A DNA stretch of 64,000 nucleotides from M0108 sp963841065 (lineage in GTDB: Bacteria; Pseudomonadota; Gammaproteobacteria; Chromatiales; Chromatiaceae), in contig CAWJBI010000031.1 of the NCBI GenBank assembly GCA_963841065.1, forward strand, positions 248,001 through 312,000. Reading direction: 5' to 3'. The position numbers were made by a program, and so were the translations under genes. The notes under the pieces are model-generated. The model made no database searches, was not told where the DNA came from, and saw only the letters and a list, made by a program, of their open reading frames with translations. Positions 27,091 to 36,002 of this stretch are shown here, piece after piece; position 1 is the stretch's first letter, and the number at the start of each line of letters is the position of its first letter.

Positions 27091-28602
27091 CTAGCGCGCA
27101 CCCTCGCCAGCCTCCGCGCTGGCCAGGGCAGCCAGGCACGGGGGTCCCAATGCCAGGATATAGGCAAGGATGGCCTTGGCGGAGGGCTGGTGAAGCTGGA
27201 TCTGGCTGGGGTCCAGGCTGATGCCGTTCAGGAACTGGAGTTCGAGGACATCGTGACCCTGACGGCCACTCTCGGGGAAGATGCCTGAGTAGAAGTAGCC
27301 CAACGCCTCGGCGGCCACGGTGAGGGCGGGGGCGCTGGGGTCCTCCAGGTCGATGGACAAGAGGATACAGGCGACGCCTTGTTCCAGGAGGAAGGCGGTA
27401 AAGGCGGCCAGTTTGTAGTGGACGGCCTCGCCGCCGGCGGCCTCGATGAGGGCCCGGTTCCAGGTCAGGTCGCGGTGACACTCCAGAAAGTCATCCCCGC
27501 CCAAACGCGGGAGGGCGGAGGGATCGGCCTCCGTCACATCCAGGCCCAGCCAGTCGTAGCTATGGAGGATCATCTCCCGGTGGCGTTCTGGGAGGTAGAG
27601 GGTCCGGGGGCCCCGCGGCACCACCTGGTGATAGTTGAAGGTGGTGGTGATGCGGTCGCCGGGCCGGGCCCCATCGACGAAGACGGCGGGGCTGGAGGCG
27701 AGGCGCAACCCGACGGTGATCCGGCCCAGGGCCTCGCTGGCCTTTTGGGTGGCGACGTGATGGGTGACCGACAGGGAATAGAGGGCGCGGACACCGCTCT
27801 GGCTGGCGTCCGCATGCAACTGGTCCGAGAGTTGGCGGAAGACCCCGCCCTTGCGCGCCTCGGGCAGGACGAAGGCGGCGCCCATCTCGCCCAGAGGGTC
27901 ATCCGGGCGGTGGCGCATCATGGCGTAGTGGCCGATGACGGTGCCGGCCTCGTCGATGGCGATCCAGGACAGAAGTTGGCCGGTGCGGCTTTGTTCCAGG
28001 ACCCGATCAGGGTAGTAGATGACGTCCTTGTAGCCATAGCCGTAGAGGTCCCAGGCGGCACTGGCGAGGGCCAGGGCCTCCTCGACGGTCTGGAGGCGGC
28101 GGTAACGGATCTCGCCCTGGATCCGGACCTGGCGCTGGTCAGGATGCAGGATGTCATGGCCGTGGCCCGGCGGCAGGGGCGCCGGCAGCCGCTTGATCAG
28201 TTCGAATTCCTGCCCCTCCTTCTCGACATAGCGCCACTTGACGCTGTCCATGGTCCTGGCAATCAGGAAGGTGCCCAGGCCCTGGGGGGTCTCCTCCAGG
28301 GACCGAGGCACCTGGTAATGGGGCAGACGGGCGAAGTCGAAGGGCCGGCCGGCGGCCCGCGCCACCAGGCGGATGGCCTCGTTGTGAAATTCGATCCGGA
28401 GACGAACCGGGGTGTCCACCCCCTCCGGGATGGCGTGCTTGAAGAAGTTGATCAGGCCCTCTTCCAGAGCGAGTTCGACCTCCCGGCGGATCGGGTCGGG
28501 CACCCCCAGGCTGCCGCACAGGTTGGCGAACAGGGCCTGGACGGCGCCGAGACTGGCGTCATGACGCGGCAGTTCGATGTCGATACGGTAGTCTTGGGTC
28601 AT
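27091..28602 (-). CDS. HATPase_c (anti-sigma/RsbW-like) - GNAT acetyltransferase fusion protein
   Basis: 503 residues. The N-terminal 140 residues are an RsbW-type histidine-kinase-like ATPase: N box ALEEGLINFFKHA (about 45-57) and G2 box QGLGTFLIARTMD. The usual DxG of the G1 box is altered to AAGRPFDF. From about residue 160 a GNAT-like region follows (LSWIAIDEAGTVIGHYAMMRHR, then LPEARKGGVFRQLSDQL, a plausible acetyl-CoA loop), and a second degenerate acetyltransferase-like half may follow to the end. It lies 72 bp downstream of the tryptophanase-like gene on the same strand, so the two probably form an operon. The fusion suggests a signalling or protein-modifying role; the target is unknown. 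Confidence 0.75.
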   Translation of the reverse strand: MTQDYRIDIELPRHDASLGAVQALFANLCGSLGVPDPIRREVELALEEGLINFFKHAIPEGVDTPVRLRIEFHNEAIRLVARAAGRPFDFARLPHYQVPRSLEETPQGLGTFLIARTMDSVKWRYVEKEGQEFELIKRLPAPLPPGHGHDILHPDQRQVRIQGEIRYRRLQTVEEALALASAAWDLYGYGYKDVIYYPDRVLEQSRTGQLLSWIAIDEAGTVIGHYAMMRHRPDDPLGEMGAAFVLPEARKGGVFRQLSDQLHADASQSGVRALYSLSVTHHVATQKASEALGRITVGLRLASSPAVFVDGARPGDRITTTFNYHQVVPRGPRTLYLPERHREMILHSYDWLGLDVTEADPSALPRLGGDDFLECHRDLTWNRALIEAAGGEAVHYKLAAFTAFLLEQGVACILLSIDLEDPSAPALTVAAEALGYFYSGIFPESGRQGHDVLELQFLNGISLDPSQIQLHQPSAKAILAYILALGPPCLAALASAEAGEGAR

Positions 28603-28674
28603 GGACGGATGCCGCCAACAACCGGCGGGCGCCCCCCGGCGATCCCTAAAGAGAGCAGGGGGGCTGACCCTGGA

Positions 28675-30123
28675 TCAAAGGCTGTCGCCGAAGTCCTGGC
28701 GGAATTTGGCGACCAGTTCCTGCTGCCAATTGGAAACCGGCGTCAAGCGGCCGAAGAAGAAGCGCAGGATCTCGGGCTCCTCGGTGAACACCAGGCCGCC
28801 GATGAGGCGGCGATTGTCGTAAAGCCACTGGATGCGGTCGATGGCGTATTTCACCTGGGAGAGGGTGAAGACGCGCCGGGGCAGGGCGAGGCGCAACAGC
28901 TCCATGTTGGCGAAGACCTCGGTGCCGTCGGGTTCGCGCTGCTCGGACAGGGTGCCGCGCTCCATGCCACGAATACCACTGGCGATATAAAGGGCCGAGG
29001 CCAGGGCGCCGGCGGGATACTCGGACTGGGGGATGTGATCGAGGAACTTGAGGGCATTGATGTGACAGCCGAGCCCACCCGCCGGGGTGATGACGGGGAT
29101 GCCGCGCCGCTCCAGCTCCTCCACCATATAGGCGATAAAGATGGGCCCCTGGTTGATCATGTCCTCATCCATGGTCTCCTCGAGACCGACGGTAAGGGCC
29201 TCGATCTCGCGCACCGACATGCCGCCATAGGTGAGAAAGCCCTCGTAAAGCGGCACCAGGCCACGCATCCGCCGATACAGCTCCTCGGAGCGCATGCACA
29301 TGCCGCCACCGCGCACGCAGCCGAGCTTGCGGGCGGAGAAGTAGATGACATCGGAGAGGTCCGCGAACCGGCGGGTGATCTCGCGGATGCTCATGTCCTT
29401 GCAAGCTTCCTCGCGCTCCTTGACGAAGTAGAGGTTGTCGGCCAGCAGGCTGGCGTCCAGGACCAGCAGGAGGCCATGCTCGTCGCACACCTGGCGGACA
29501 TCGGCGAGATTTTGCAGGGAGAAGGGCTGACCGCCGATCAGGTTGGTGCCGGCCTCCATGCGCACGAAGGCGATCTGGGTGGCGCCATGGTTGGCGATGA
29601 CGGCCCGCAGCTTGGCGATGTCCATGTTGCCCTTGAAAGGATGGACGCTGACGACCTCCAGACCTTCCTCGGCAACCAGTTCCTCGATACTGCCACCATT
29701 GAGGGTAATGTGAGCCTTGGTGGTGGTGAAGTGATAGTTCATCGGCACCACGGTACCCGGCGACACCAGCACCTGGGCGAGGATGTTCTCGCAGGCGCGG
29801 CCCTGGTGGGTGGGCAGGATGTAATGCATGCCGAAGAGTTCCCGCAGCTTGCTCTCCAGGCGCGTATAGGTGGCGCTGCCGGCGTAGCTGTCATCGGCGA
29901 CCATCATGGCGGCCAATTGCTGGTCGCTCATGGCATTCACACCGCTATCGGTGAGCATGTCCATGAACACCTCGACGTTCTGCAACAGGAAGGTGTTGTT
30001 GCCCGCCTCGTTCATGGCGTCCAGGCGACGTTCCACCGGTGGCAGGTGTAGTTTCTGGACGATGCGCACCTTGTGCATTTCCAGGGGAATCGCTTCACCG
30101 CCGTAAAATTTGACTGTCGTCAT
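28675..30123 (-). CDS. Tryptophanase / tyrosine phenol-lyase family PLP-dependent beta-eliminating lyase
   Basis: 482 residues, family length. PLP-enzyme features are visible: DDSYAGSATYTRLE near residue 78, THQGRACENIL near 105 (phosphate-binding loop), LVLDAS with the cofactor-binding Asp at about 223, and SARKLGCVRGGG with the Schiff-base Lys at about 266. The C-terminal ELLRLALPRRVFT block carries the substrate-carboxylate Arg. In TnaA and TPL the Lys segment reads SxKKD; here it is SARKLG, so the substrate may not be tryptophan or tyrosine. No tnaC-like leader or permease gene is adjacent. Its partner is the downstream HATPase-GNAT gene. Confidence 0.85.
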   Translation of the reverse strand: MTTVKFYGGEAIPLEMHKVRIVQKLHLPPVERRLDAMNEAGNNTFLLQNVEVFMDMLTDSGVNAMSDQQLAAMMVADDSYAGSATYTRLESKLRELFGMHYILPTHQGRACENILAQVLVSPGTVVPMNYHFTTTKAHITLNGGSIEELVAEEGLEVVSVHPFKGNMDIAKLRAVIANHGATQIAFVRMEAGTNLIGGQPFSLQNLADVRQVCDEHGLLLVLDASLLADNLYFVKEREEACKDMSIREITRRFADLSDVIYFSARKLGCVRGGGMCMRSEELYRRMRGLVPLYEGFLTYGGMSVREIEALTVGLEETMDEDMINQGPIFIAYMVEELERRGIPVITPAGGLGCHINALKFLDHIPQSEYPAGALASALYIASGIRGMERGTLSEQREPDGTEVFANMELLRLALPRRVFTLSQVKYAIDRIQWLYDNRRLIGGLVFTEEPEILRFFFGRLTPVSNWQQELVAKFRQDFGDSL

Positions 30124-30290
30124 GCTCGCTTAGGCTCCGGGTCTCGCTTGTGGGTCTGGTGCGCGGACTGTTCCCGCACGTTAGCGCGGGCCAGGCCCGC
30201 AAGATTGAGGGTGGCCATTCTACGCCCTCATGTCTGAATTTCACGGCCCCTGACGGGGCTGCTCCCTGCCGCCGCCCTGGGAAGGAGGCC

Positions 30291-30539
30291 TCAGTCGATG
30301 TTGCCCTTGCGATGCTGATCATAGAGAAAGCCCCCCAAGGCGCCCGCGCCCGCCCCAATGAGGGCGCCCTGACCAGCGTTACCGCTGAGGGAACCGATGG
30401 CGGCGCCGCTGACAGCGCCAAAGGCGGCGCCACTGCCGGCGCGGCTGGTGGTGGTCGTCCCGCAGCCGGCGAGGATGAGGGGGGTGGACGCCAGCAGTAT
30501 CAGGCTGGCCCCGCGCAGGGTCCGAAATTGGGTGGTCAT
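30291..30539 (-). CDS. Glycine-zipper outer-membrane lipoprotein
   Basis: 82 residues. ATG 30539 is chosen because GGAG lies 8 nt upstream. A lipoprotein signal peptide ends in the lipobox LAGC, followed by TTTTSR and a Gly/Ala-rich glycine-zipper segment (GAAFGAVSGAAIGSLSGNAGQGALIGAGAGALGG, shortened here in sense only) ending in FLYDQHRKG. Similar to small YMGG/OmpA-like glycine-zipper lipoproteins that associate with the envelope. It is transcribed in the same direction as the lyase gene, 167 bp upstream of it. Confidence 0.8.
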   Translation of the reverse strand: MTTQFRTLRGASLILLASTPLILAGCGTTTTSRAGSGAAFGAVSGAAIGSLSGNAGQGALIGAGAGALGGFLYDQHRKGNID

Positions 30540-30809
30540 GATGCAAGCTCCGAATGGATGAGAATGGTCATTGTGAAGGCTGGCGAGGCGTGGATTCAAG
30601 GGTATTGGCATGGCCGGGTCGTCACGCCTTTAAATCCTGTGCGGATGATAAGCAAGCCCCGCCATTTCCGCCACTTGTGGGACCGCCACTCCTGGTAGCG
30701 GTTCCCCTTTGCCTTGCGGCGGACCGCCATCCTGGCTAGGATTGTGATCCTAACCCGGCCGGGTCACTGATTCCTTCTATTCAGGTACGAAAAGCGTGCC
30801 AGCGGCGCC

Positions 30810-32009
30810 ATGAAATCCTCCACCCGACGTCTGCTCTGGGCGCTTGGCAGCTTGCTGGTCCTGATCGGCTTGGGGGCCTACTTTTTTTATGCCACCACCA
30901 GCCAGGCGCTGGAACGGGCGGAAAGCGCCCAGTTTCGGCACATGGTAGTGTCCCGCCTGGGGGACCAGAACCGCATCCGCTTTTTCTTCGCCACCAATCG
31001 CAACCCGGTGGCCGGGGCCGAGGACAAACCCCTGAAGGAGCGTTTTGGCACCGAACGCGCCCCGGAATGGCGCCTTGGCTATTTTGACACTGCCATCGAG
31101 CCTTCCCTGGGGCTGGGGCGTTGGCTGAACGCCAGCCGCTGGTTCATGGAGGAGGAGATCAAGGTCCTGGATGTCCAGGGCACCGACCGGGCCGACTTTG
31201 CCGCCCGTCTGCGGCCCCTGGTGGAGGCCTCGCCCCATCGCGGGCTGTTGCTCCTGGTGCATGGATTAAGAACCGATATCGATTATGCCCTGCGGGGTAC
31301 GGCCTTCCTGGCCCATGTCCTCGACCTCAATGTCCCCGTCATGGTCTTCGATTGGCCGGGTAATCAGGGCGGCAGCCCGCGCTCCTACCGGCGAGCCCAG
31401 GAGATCGCCTCGGCCTCCGGCGCCGATCTGGCGGCGATCCTGAGTTTCATCACCCAGGAGATCCGCCCGGAGCGCCTCTGGATCTTCGCCAACAGCCTGG
31501 GGTCCCAGGTCGTGGTCAAGGCCTTCCATCATCTCAATCAGGACCCCACCTTCGCCGACGCCGATCACGAGATCGACGAGGTGGTGCTGACCGCCCCGGA
31601 TGTGAGCAAGAGCGACTTCAACGACCGTTTCAAGCAGGACCTCAAGGCCCTGGCGCGTAACACCACCGTCTATGTCTCCTCCAACGATCGCGCCCTCTTG
31701 CTCAGCCGCCTCGTCAATCGCGAGCGCCGTCTCGGCGAGAGCAGCCTGAATGTCGATACGGCGGAATTGCTCAGCGGGGCCGAGGATTGGCTGGGCATGG
31801 TGGAGGCCGGCAGCCATCGGGTCTCCCTGGTGGATGTGACGCCGGTGAACCGGACGCGCAACTTCCATAATTTCAGTCTCGAGGTCCCGGAGTTTTTCGA
31901 CGACATCTATCTGCGTCTGGCCAACCCGGAGACGCCACTCAACCGGCTGCGTTTAGATTTTCGCACACCCGAAGGCAAGCAGTACTCGGTGCTGACGCGA
32001 GATCACTAG
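30810..32009 (+). CDS. DUF900-type alpha/beta hydrolase with membrane anchor
   Basis: 399 residues. A signal-anchor helix (about 8-28) is followed by RFFFATNRNP, the DUF900 opening, and LLLLVHGLRTDIDYAL (oxyanion HG). FDWPGNQGGSPRSYRRA and the nucleophile elbow IFANSLGSQV (Ser about 229) are typical of DUF900, and the later VVLTAPDVSKSDF supplies a candidate acid. The nucleophile motif has Ala for the first Gly of GxSxG, as is common in this family. Likely anchored in the inner membrane facing the periplasm; substrate unknown. Confidence 0.82.
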   Translation: MKSSTRRLLWALGSLLVLIGLGAYFFYATTSQALERAESAQFRHMVVSRLGDQNRIRFFFATNRNPVAGAEDKPLKERFGTERAPEWRLGYFDTAIEPSLGLGRWLNASRWFMEEEIKVLDVQGTDRADFAARLRPLVEASPHRGLLLLVHGLRTDIDYALRGTAFLAHVLDLNVPVMVFDWPGNQGGSPRSYRRAQEIASASGADLAAILSFITQEIRPERLWIFANSLGSQVVVKAFHHLNQDPTFADADHEIDEVVLTAPDVSKSDFNDRFKQDLKALARNTTVYVSSNDRALLLSRLVNRERRLGESSLNVDTAELLSGAEDWLGMVEAGSHRVSLVDVTPVNRTRNFHNFSLEVPEFFDDIYLRLANPETPLNRLRLDFRTPEGKQYSVLTRDH

Positions 32010-32076
32010 GCGACGTTGATGGGCCCCCACCTCGTGCCCAAGTGGATATCCCTCCCCATCATCCTATTCTTGTCTC

Positions 32077-32256
32077 ATGGACCTGGGTAGCATCCTGTTG
32101 CTCATGACCACCGGCGCCCTGGAGGGTTTGCGTGACAGCCTGCCCAGCTATCGGGAGCGTTTCCTGCTCCTGAGTTCCCGGATGGGCGCCCAGCCCCGGC
32201 CCATTGCCCTTCTCATGGGGCCACCGGTTCAGGCCACTAATGGGGCGGCATCCTAG
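32077..32256 (+). pseudogene. Remnant of an AI-2E/PerM-family permease with a large internal deletion
   Basis: 59 codons. The first 35 residues (TTGALEGLRDSLPSYRERF, then LLLSS) match TTGALEGFRDSLPSYQERL of the permease at 9002-10077. The remainder (RPIALLMGP) matches that protein's extreme C-terminus (RPIAILLGP), so about 250 residues are deleted between them. It lies 30 bp upstream of the second alpha/beta hydrolase, whereas in the other copy the permease lies downstream. Confidence 0.75.
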
Positions 32257-32286
32257 ACCCTCGCCTATTCATCGCCGAGTCTCGCC

Positions 32287-33786
32287 ATGAATCTAGCCAT
32301 TCGTTCCGCCAAAAAGCTGGGGCTCTATCTGGGAATCGCCGGTCTGGGCTTCCTGGTCGGGGTGCAGTTCCTCTATGTCCTGTGGGCACTGGATGGTCCC
32401 CCCATGCAGCCCTGGCACGAGCTTGAACTGAGCGAGGAATTCACCGCCGATCAGGCGGATCAGGTGCGGACCTTCGCCGATTATCGGGCCCTGGAGGCGC
32501 GCCTTTTTGCCCAAATGGACGAACAGGTCTATGCGGAGACGGCCCGAGGCCCGGCGCAGGCCATGGTGCGCTACAGCACTGGCAGTGCCGCCGATCCGCG
32601 TGGGCGGGAACCCAACTGGAACCAGAGCTATGAAATTACCCCGGCGAACCCCCGGGGCGCCGTCCTGCTGCTACATGGCATGTCGGATGGCCCCTACAGT
32701 CTCCATGCCTTCGGCGAGGCCCTCGGCCAGGCCGGCTACCGGGTCCTTGGGCTCCGTCTCCCGGGCCATGGCGCCATCCCCGCCGGGCTGCTGAGCCTGA
32801 CTTGGGAAGACCTGGCGGCGGCGACGCGCCTGGGCATGCGGCACCTGGCCGGGGTGATGGCAGGCAAGCCCATCCATATCATCGGCTACTCCATGGGCGC
32901 CGCCCTGGCCCTGGACTACAGCCTCGACGCCCGGGCCAGCGGCACGGAGCCAGAGCCCGCCAGCCTGGTGCTGATCTCCCCGGCCGTCGGCCTCGCCCGC
33001 GTGGCCAGCCTGACACCCTGGTTGGAACGTCTGGGTCATCTGCCGGGCCTCGAACGGCTGGCCTGGACCTCGATCATGCCCGAGTTCGATCCCTTCCGGT
33101 ACAACTCCTTCACCGCCAATGCCAGCCTCCAGGTCCATCGCATGACCCAGGGGGTGACGGGGCGGCTGAGGCGGCTCGCGCACCCAGGGCCCATCGCCAA
33201 TTTTCCCCCGACCCTGGTCCTGCTCTCGGCGGTGGATGCCACGGTGTCGGCGAAGGCCGTGGCCGATGGGCTGCTCAAGCATCTGGCCCCGGAACAACAC
33301 GAACTCGTGCTTTACGACATCAACCGCTTTGCCCTCGATGCCCCCCTGCTCGTCGCCGATGCCGGGACCCTGACCTCACGCCTGCTGGCGGATGCCACCC
33401 TGCCCTTTGCCATCACCTTTGTCCGCAACGCCGCGCCCGAAAGCCGCGAGACCCTGGCCGAATACAAGCCGCCTTTCACCGCTGGATTCCAGGCCAGCCA
33501 GCCCCTGGATACCGCCTGGCCCGATGACGTCATCGCCCTCTCGCATGTCGCCTTGCCCTTTCCTCCGGATGATCCCCTCTACGGCCGCTATCCCCCCGCC
33601 GACCCCAACCAGGTCTTTCTCGGTCAACTGGCCATCAGGGGAGAAAACGGCGTTCTCAAACTCCCCGGTAACTGGCTGTTGCGCCAAAGGCACAACCCCT
33701 TCTATGACTATCAGGAGCGTCGGGTGCTGGACTGGTTGGCCAGGGCCTCGGGGCCAGGTGCGGCAAAGACCCCCGCCGCGCCTTGA
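32287..33786 (+). CDS. Membrane-anchored alpha/beta hydrolase, paralogue 2
   Basis: 499 residues, intact. It has an N-terminal hydrophobic anchor (about 12-33), AVLLLHGMSDGPYS (oxyanion), RLPGHGAIPAGL, the nucleophile elbow GYSMG (Ser about 202), EFDPFRYNSFTAN and a C-terminal ALSHVALPFPPDDPLYG block with a candidate catalytic His. The order and wording of these blocks match the protein at 7188-8762, so the two are paralogues. The preceding permease remnant shows that the pair of genes, not just the hydrolase, was once present here. Probably a membrane-bound esterase or lipase; its substrate is unknown. Confidence 0.82.
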   Translation: MNLAIRSAKKLGLYLGIAGLGFLVGVQFLYVLWALDGPPMQPWHELELSEEFTADQADQVRTFADYRALEARLFAQMDEQVYAETARGPAQAMVRYSTGSAADPRGREPNWNQSYEITPANPRGAVLLLHGMSDGPYSLHAFGEALGQAGYRVLGLRLPGHGAIPAGLLSLTWEDLAAATRLGMRHLAGVMAGKPIHIIGYSMGAALALDYSLDARASGTEPEPASLVLISPAVGLARVASLTPWLERLGHLPGLERLAWTSIMPEFDPFRYNSFTANASLQVHRMTQGVTGRLRRLAHPGPIANFPPTLVLLSAVDATVSAKAVADGLLKHLAPEQHELVLYDINRFALDAPLLVADAGTLTSRLLADATLPFAITFVRNAAPESRETLAEYKPPFTAGFQASQPLDTAWPDDVIALSHVALPFPPDDPLYGRYPPADPNQVFLGQLAIRGENGVLKLPGNWLLRQRHNPFYDYQERRVLDWLARASGPGAAKTPAAP

Positions 33787-33829
33787 GGCGCGACGGGCCG
33801 GTCATTGTGACAGGGGGCCTCAGAGCGAT

Positions 33830-34633
33830 TTAGGCCGCGGCCCACCAGACCTGGCCGTAGAGGGGCAGGGGGCCTTGCCACCCCAGCCAGTGGCTGGCAT
33901 CCTCGTTGGCGGCCTCCAGCAGGCTCAGATAATTGGCCAGGTCGGATCGCCAGGTCTCGGTCCAGGGCTCCATCCAGAAAACGGGGTCCAGGTACCAAGG
34001 CCAGTCGCGGCTGGGCTCGGGCCGGGCGGGTTTGGCGGGCCGTTGCGTCTCCAGGTTGGGAGCGGCCGCGGGGAGGACCTCTGGGAGGGCGTCGGCCAGG
34101 AGGCAGTCGTATTCCAGGGTGCCGTCATCCGCCCATTGGGCCTGGGAGTGGATTTTTTGCGCCAGCCGGCGCATGCCGTTGTTTTCCATCAGCACCTCGA
34201 ACCAGAAGCGGTTAATGCCTTGGCGCTGGGCGGCGACGATCAGACGAGAGAGGAGGGCGAAGCCCACCCCCATGCCCTGCACCTGGTCCAGGGTGACCAT
34301 GGAGAGTTCGGCGATCTCGCCCCCCGGTTTCAAACGCTGGCAGCGGGCGAAGCCCAGCGGTTCCAGTTCCTGGCCCCTCGCATCGAGCCGGATCGCGACG
34401 AAGGCGATGTGGTCATGCCCATCCACCTTGAGAAAACGCTCCAGTTCCTCCGGAGTCAGGGCCGATTTTTCCATGAAGAAGCGTAGGCGCCAGGAACGTG
34501 GCGAGAGGGCCGCGAAGCAGTTCAGCAGCAAATCGCGGTCGTCCGGGCTTTGAGCCCGGATCAAATAGGTCGAACCATCGGCCAGTTGGGTTGTGCTGGC
34601 GATCGGGCGATCAGGGTCAGATCGGTCGAACAT
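33830..34633 (-). CDS. GNAT-family N-acetyltransferase
   Basis: About 267 residues from ATG 34633, chosen over upstream starts because AGGAGG lies 6 nt before it. The N-terminal block YLIRAQSPDDRDLLLNCFAALSP is typical of single-domain GNAT proteins related to the acyl-lysine acetyltransferase module. The acetyl-CoA loop is VQGMGVGFALLSRLIVAAQ (QxxGxG/A), followed by FWFEVLMENNGM. The C-terminal 80 residues are Pro/Trp-rich (WPWYLDPVFWMEPW) and unlike the usual GNAT end, perhaps a lineage-specific extension. Convergent with the second hydrolase gene. Confidence 0.8.
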   Translation of the reverse strand: MFDRSDPDRPIASTTQLADGSTYLIRAQSPDDRDLLLNCFAALSPRSWRLRFFMEKSALTPEELERFLKVDGHDHIAFVAIRLDARGQELEPLGFARCQRLKPGGEIAELSMVTLDQVQGMGVGFALLSRLIVAAQRQGINRFWFEVLMENNGMRRLAQKIHSQAQWADDGTLEYDCLLADALPEVLPAAAPNLETQRPAKPARPEPSRDWPWYLDPVFWMEPWTETWRSDLANYLSLLEAANEDASHWLGWQGPLPLYGQVWWAAA

Positions 34634-34696
34634 GGTAAACCTCCTACCGGTAAGGTAGGGCCCGAGCTTGGGCGGGATCGCCGCCAAGGCCGGGCG

Positions 34697-34718
34697 TTAT
34701 TGTGCAGTGCAGCAATAA
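34697..34718. repeat. Short inverted repeat, possible operator
   Basis: TTATTGTGCAGTGCAGCAATAA has arms TTATTG and CAATAA, 64 to 85 bp upstream of the GNAT start and upstream of the DUF4160 gene on the other strand. The spacing fits an operator in the divergent intergenic region, but no regulator gene is adjacent. Confidence 0.35.
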
Positions 34719-34843
34719 TGGACCCCTCGACGGAATTATTCAAGTCGCAACATGTGGCATTTGTGCATCATGGTGGGAAATCCACCCATGGCACAGAGAA
34801 AAATGCCTTGCTGTAGGGCAACCCTTGCCCTAGATTCCCCCCT

Positions 34844-35071
34844 ATGACGATCCTGCAACGCTTTCCGGCTTCGCGCATCCTGATTTATGCCGATGACCAC
34901 CTGCTTCCTCACGTCCACATCAAATTGCGCGATGGCCGTGAGTGCAGGGTTGAGATCGACTCCCTGAAAATTCAGGGGCGCATCGCGACTCGTGAGATTC
35001 GGGACGAGTTAGCCTGGATTGCGGCGCATCGGAGATTCCTGCTCGACGAATGGCGGAGGTACAACCCATGA
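34844..35071 (+). CDS. DUF4160 protein
   Basis: 75 residues. The family pattern is visible: a RILIYADDHLLPHVHIKLRDG start with the conserved PHVH, a beta strand carrying CRVEID, and a C-terminal IAAHRRFLLDEW helix. DUF4160 genes are almost always followed by a DUF2442 gene, as here, and the pair has been proposed as a toxin-antitoxin-like module without established activity. Overlaps the next gene by ATGA, indicating coupled translation. Confidence 0.82.
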   Translation: MTILQRFPASRILIYADDHLLPHVHIKLRDGRECRVEIDSLKIQGRIATREIRDELAWIAAHRRFLLDEWRRYNP

Positions 35072-35562
35072 GCACTTACTTTTTTCCCAAGTTACAAGCG
35101 GTCGAGGCGCTCGCGCCCTATCATCTGCGCACCACCTGGAGTACGGGCGAGGTGCTGGAGGTCGATGTGGAAGGCGTACTGCGGCGGATTCCCGTCCTCG
35201 CCCCCATCCTCTCCCCGGAGGTATTCGCCCGCGTACACCTTGGCGAGTGGGGCAACAGCATCGAGTGGCTTGACGAGGAGTTTGGCGCCGATAACGTCTA
35301 TGCCTGGGCCAAGGAGCAGGCCGGGGAGGTCAGCCATGAAATGTTCGGTGACTGGATGCACCGCAACCAACTGTCACTCAGCCTGGCGGCCGAGGCTCTG
35401 GGGATCAGCCGCCGCATGGTCAGCTACTACCGCACGGCTCACAAACCCATACCACGCGCTCTTTGGTTCGGCTGCCTAGGCTGGGAAGCGACGCGACCCC
35501 AGACTAAAACCCTGCCACGCGCCCTGCCGACGGCCCGCGAATATGCCGCCGCGCACGCCTGA
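35068..35562 (+). CDS. DUF2442 protein fused to a helix-turn-helix domain
   Basis: 164 residues from ATG 35068, which overlaps the DUF4160 stop and is preceded by GGAGG 8 nt upstream. The N-terminal half is DUF2442 (LRTTWSTGEVLEVDVEGVL, FARVHLGEWGNSIEWLD). The C-terminal half has a XRE/HTH-type segment (LSLAAEALGISRRMVSYYRT), so the protein could bind DNA and autoregulate the module. The second copy of this module in the window (42067-42596) lacks the HTH extension and is broken. Confidence 0.8.
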   Translation: MSTYFFPKLQAVEALAPYHLRTTWSTGEVLEVDVEGVLRRIPVLAPILSPEVFARVHLGEWGNSIEWLDEEFGADNVYAWAKEQAGEVSHEMFGDWMHRNQLSLSLAAEALGISRRMVSYYRTAHKPIPRALWFGCLGWEATRPQTKTLPRALPTAREYAAAHA

Positions 35563-35576
35563 CTTACCCCAGAACC

Positions 35577-35753
35577 ATGAAAACCCTGCTCGCCAAAAAA
35601 GCGGAGATCCTCGTCACCATGGACGGGGAGCGTCGCGAACTGAAAAACACCAGCCTCTATGCCGAGGACGGGATCGTCAAGCAGACTCAACAATTTCGCG
35701 TTGCGCCCGATCGGTTGGCAGCAGGCGGTCAGCAACGGCGAAAAACCCCATAG
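35577..35753 (+). pseudogene. N-terminal fragment of an amidohydrolase (8-oxoguanine deaminase-like)
   Basis: 58 codons. The opening MKTLLAKKAEILVTMDGERR and SLYAEDGIVKQ match the N-terminal beta-sandwich of amidohydrolases such as 8-oxoguanine deaminase. After GIVKQ the sequence no longer resembles the family and runs into the 3' end of an oppositely oriented methyltransferase fragment. The catalytic metal-binding HxH is missing, so it is a deletion remnant. Confidence 0.65.
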
Positions 35754-35893
35754 ATGAATTTCTGCTCCCCTTGGGCCGGGGTGACATGGGTTTCACGAAG
35801 GGATTGGATGAGTTCAAACCCCTGGCCAAGTTCAGCGGCCAGCAGGTCGGGACTGTAACGGCGCACGGGCAGATTGCTGCACCGCTCCGGGCC
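35729..35893 (-). pseudogene. C-terminal fragment of a class I SAM-dependent methyltransferase
   Basis: The last 54 codons of a gene read LPVRRYSPDLLAAEL, FELIQSLRETHVTP, then EQKFIYGVFRR before TGA. This is the usual C-terminus of small class I methyltransferases that act on unknown small substrates (RY..dxLaxeLG, ExHxTPxGxxQxF). The SAM-binding part is absent. It lies tail-to-tail with, and partly overlaps, the amidohydrolase fragment, which marks a deletion junction near 35700-35730. Confidence 0.6.
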
Positions 35894-36002
35894 GTCCCCC
35901 GAGCCCATCCGGTGAGCATGGGGGCTCGGGGTCCTAATTATCGGGAAAGAGGGTCATCCCTGACCTTATGATTTTCCTGTAATTCGCTACGGGCTTCCCG
36001 CT

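Noticed and set aside
27379..30051. Long plus-strand open frame of 890 codons
   Set aside because: It is a shadow of the two minus-strand genes (lyase and HATPase-GNAT), which show recognisable family motifs; the plus-strand reading has none.
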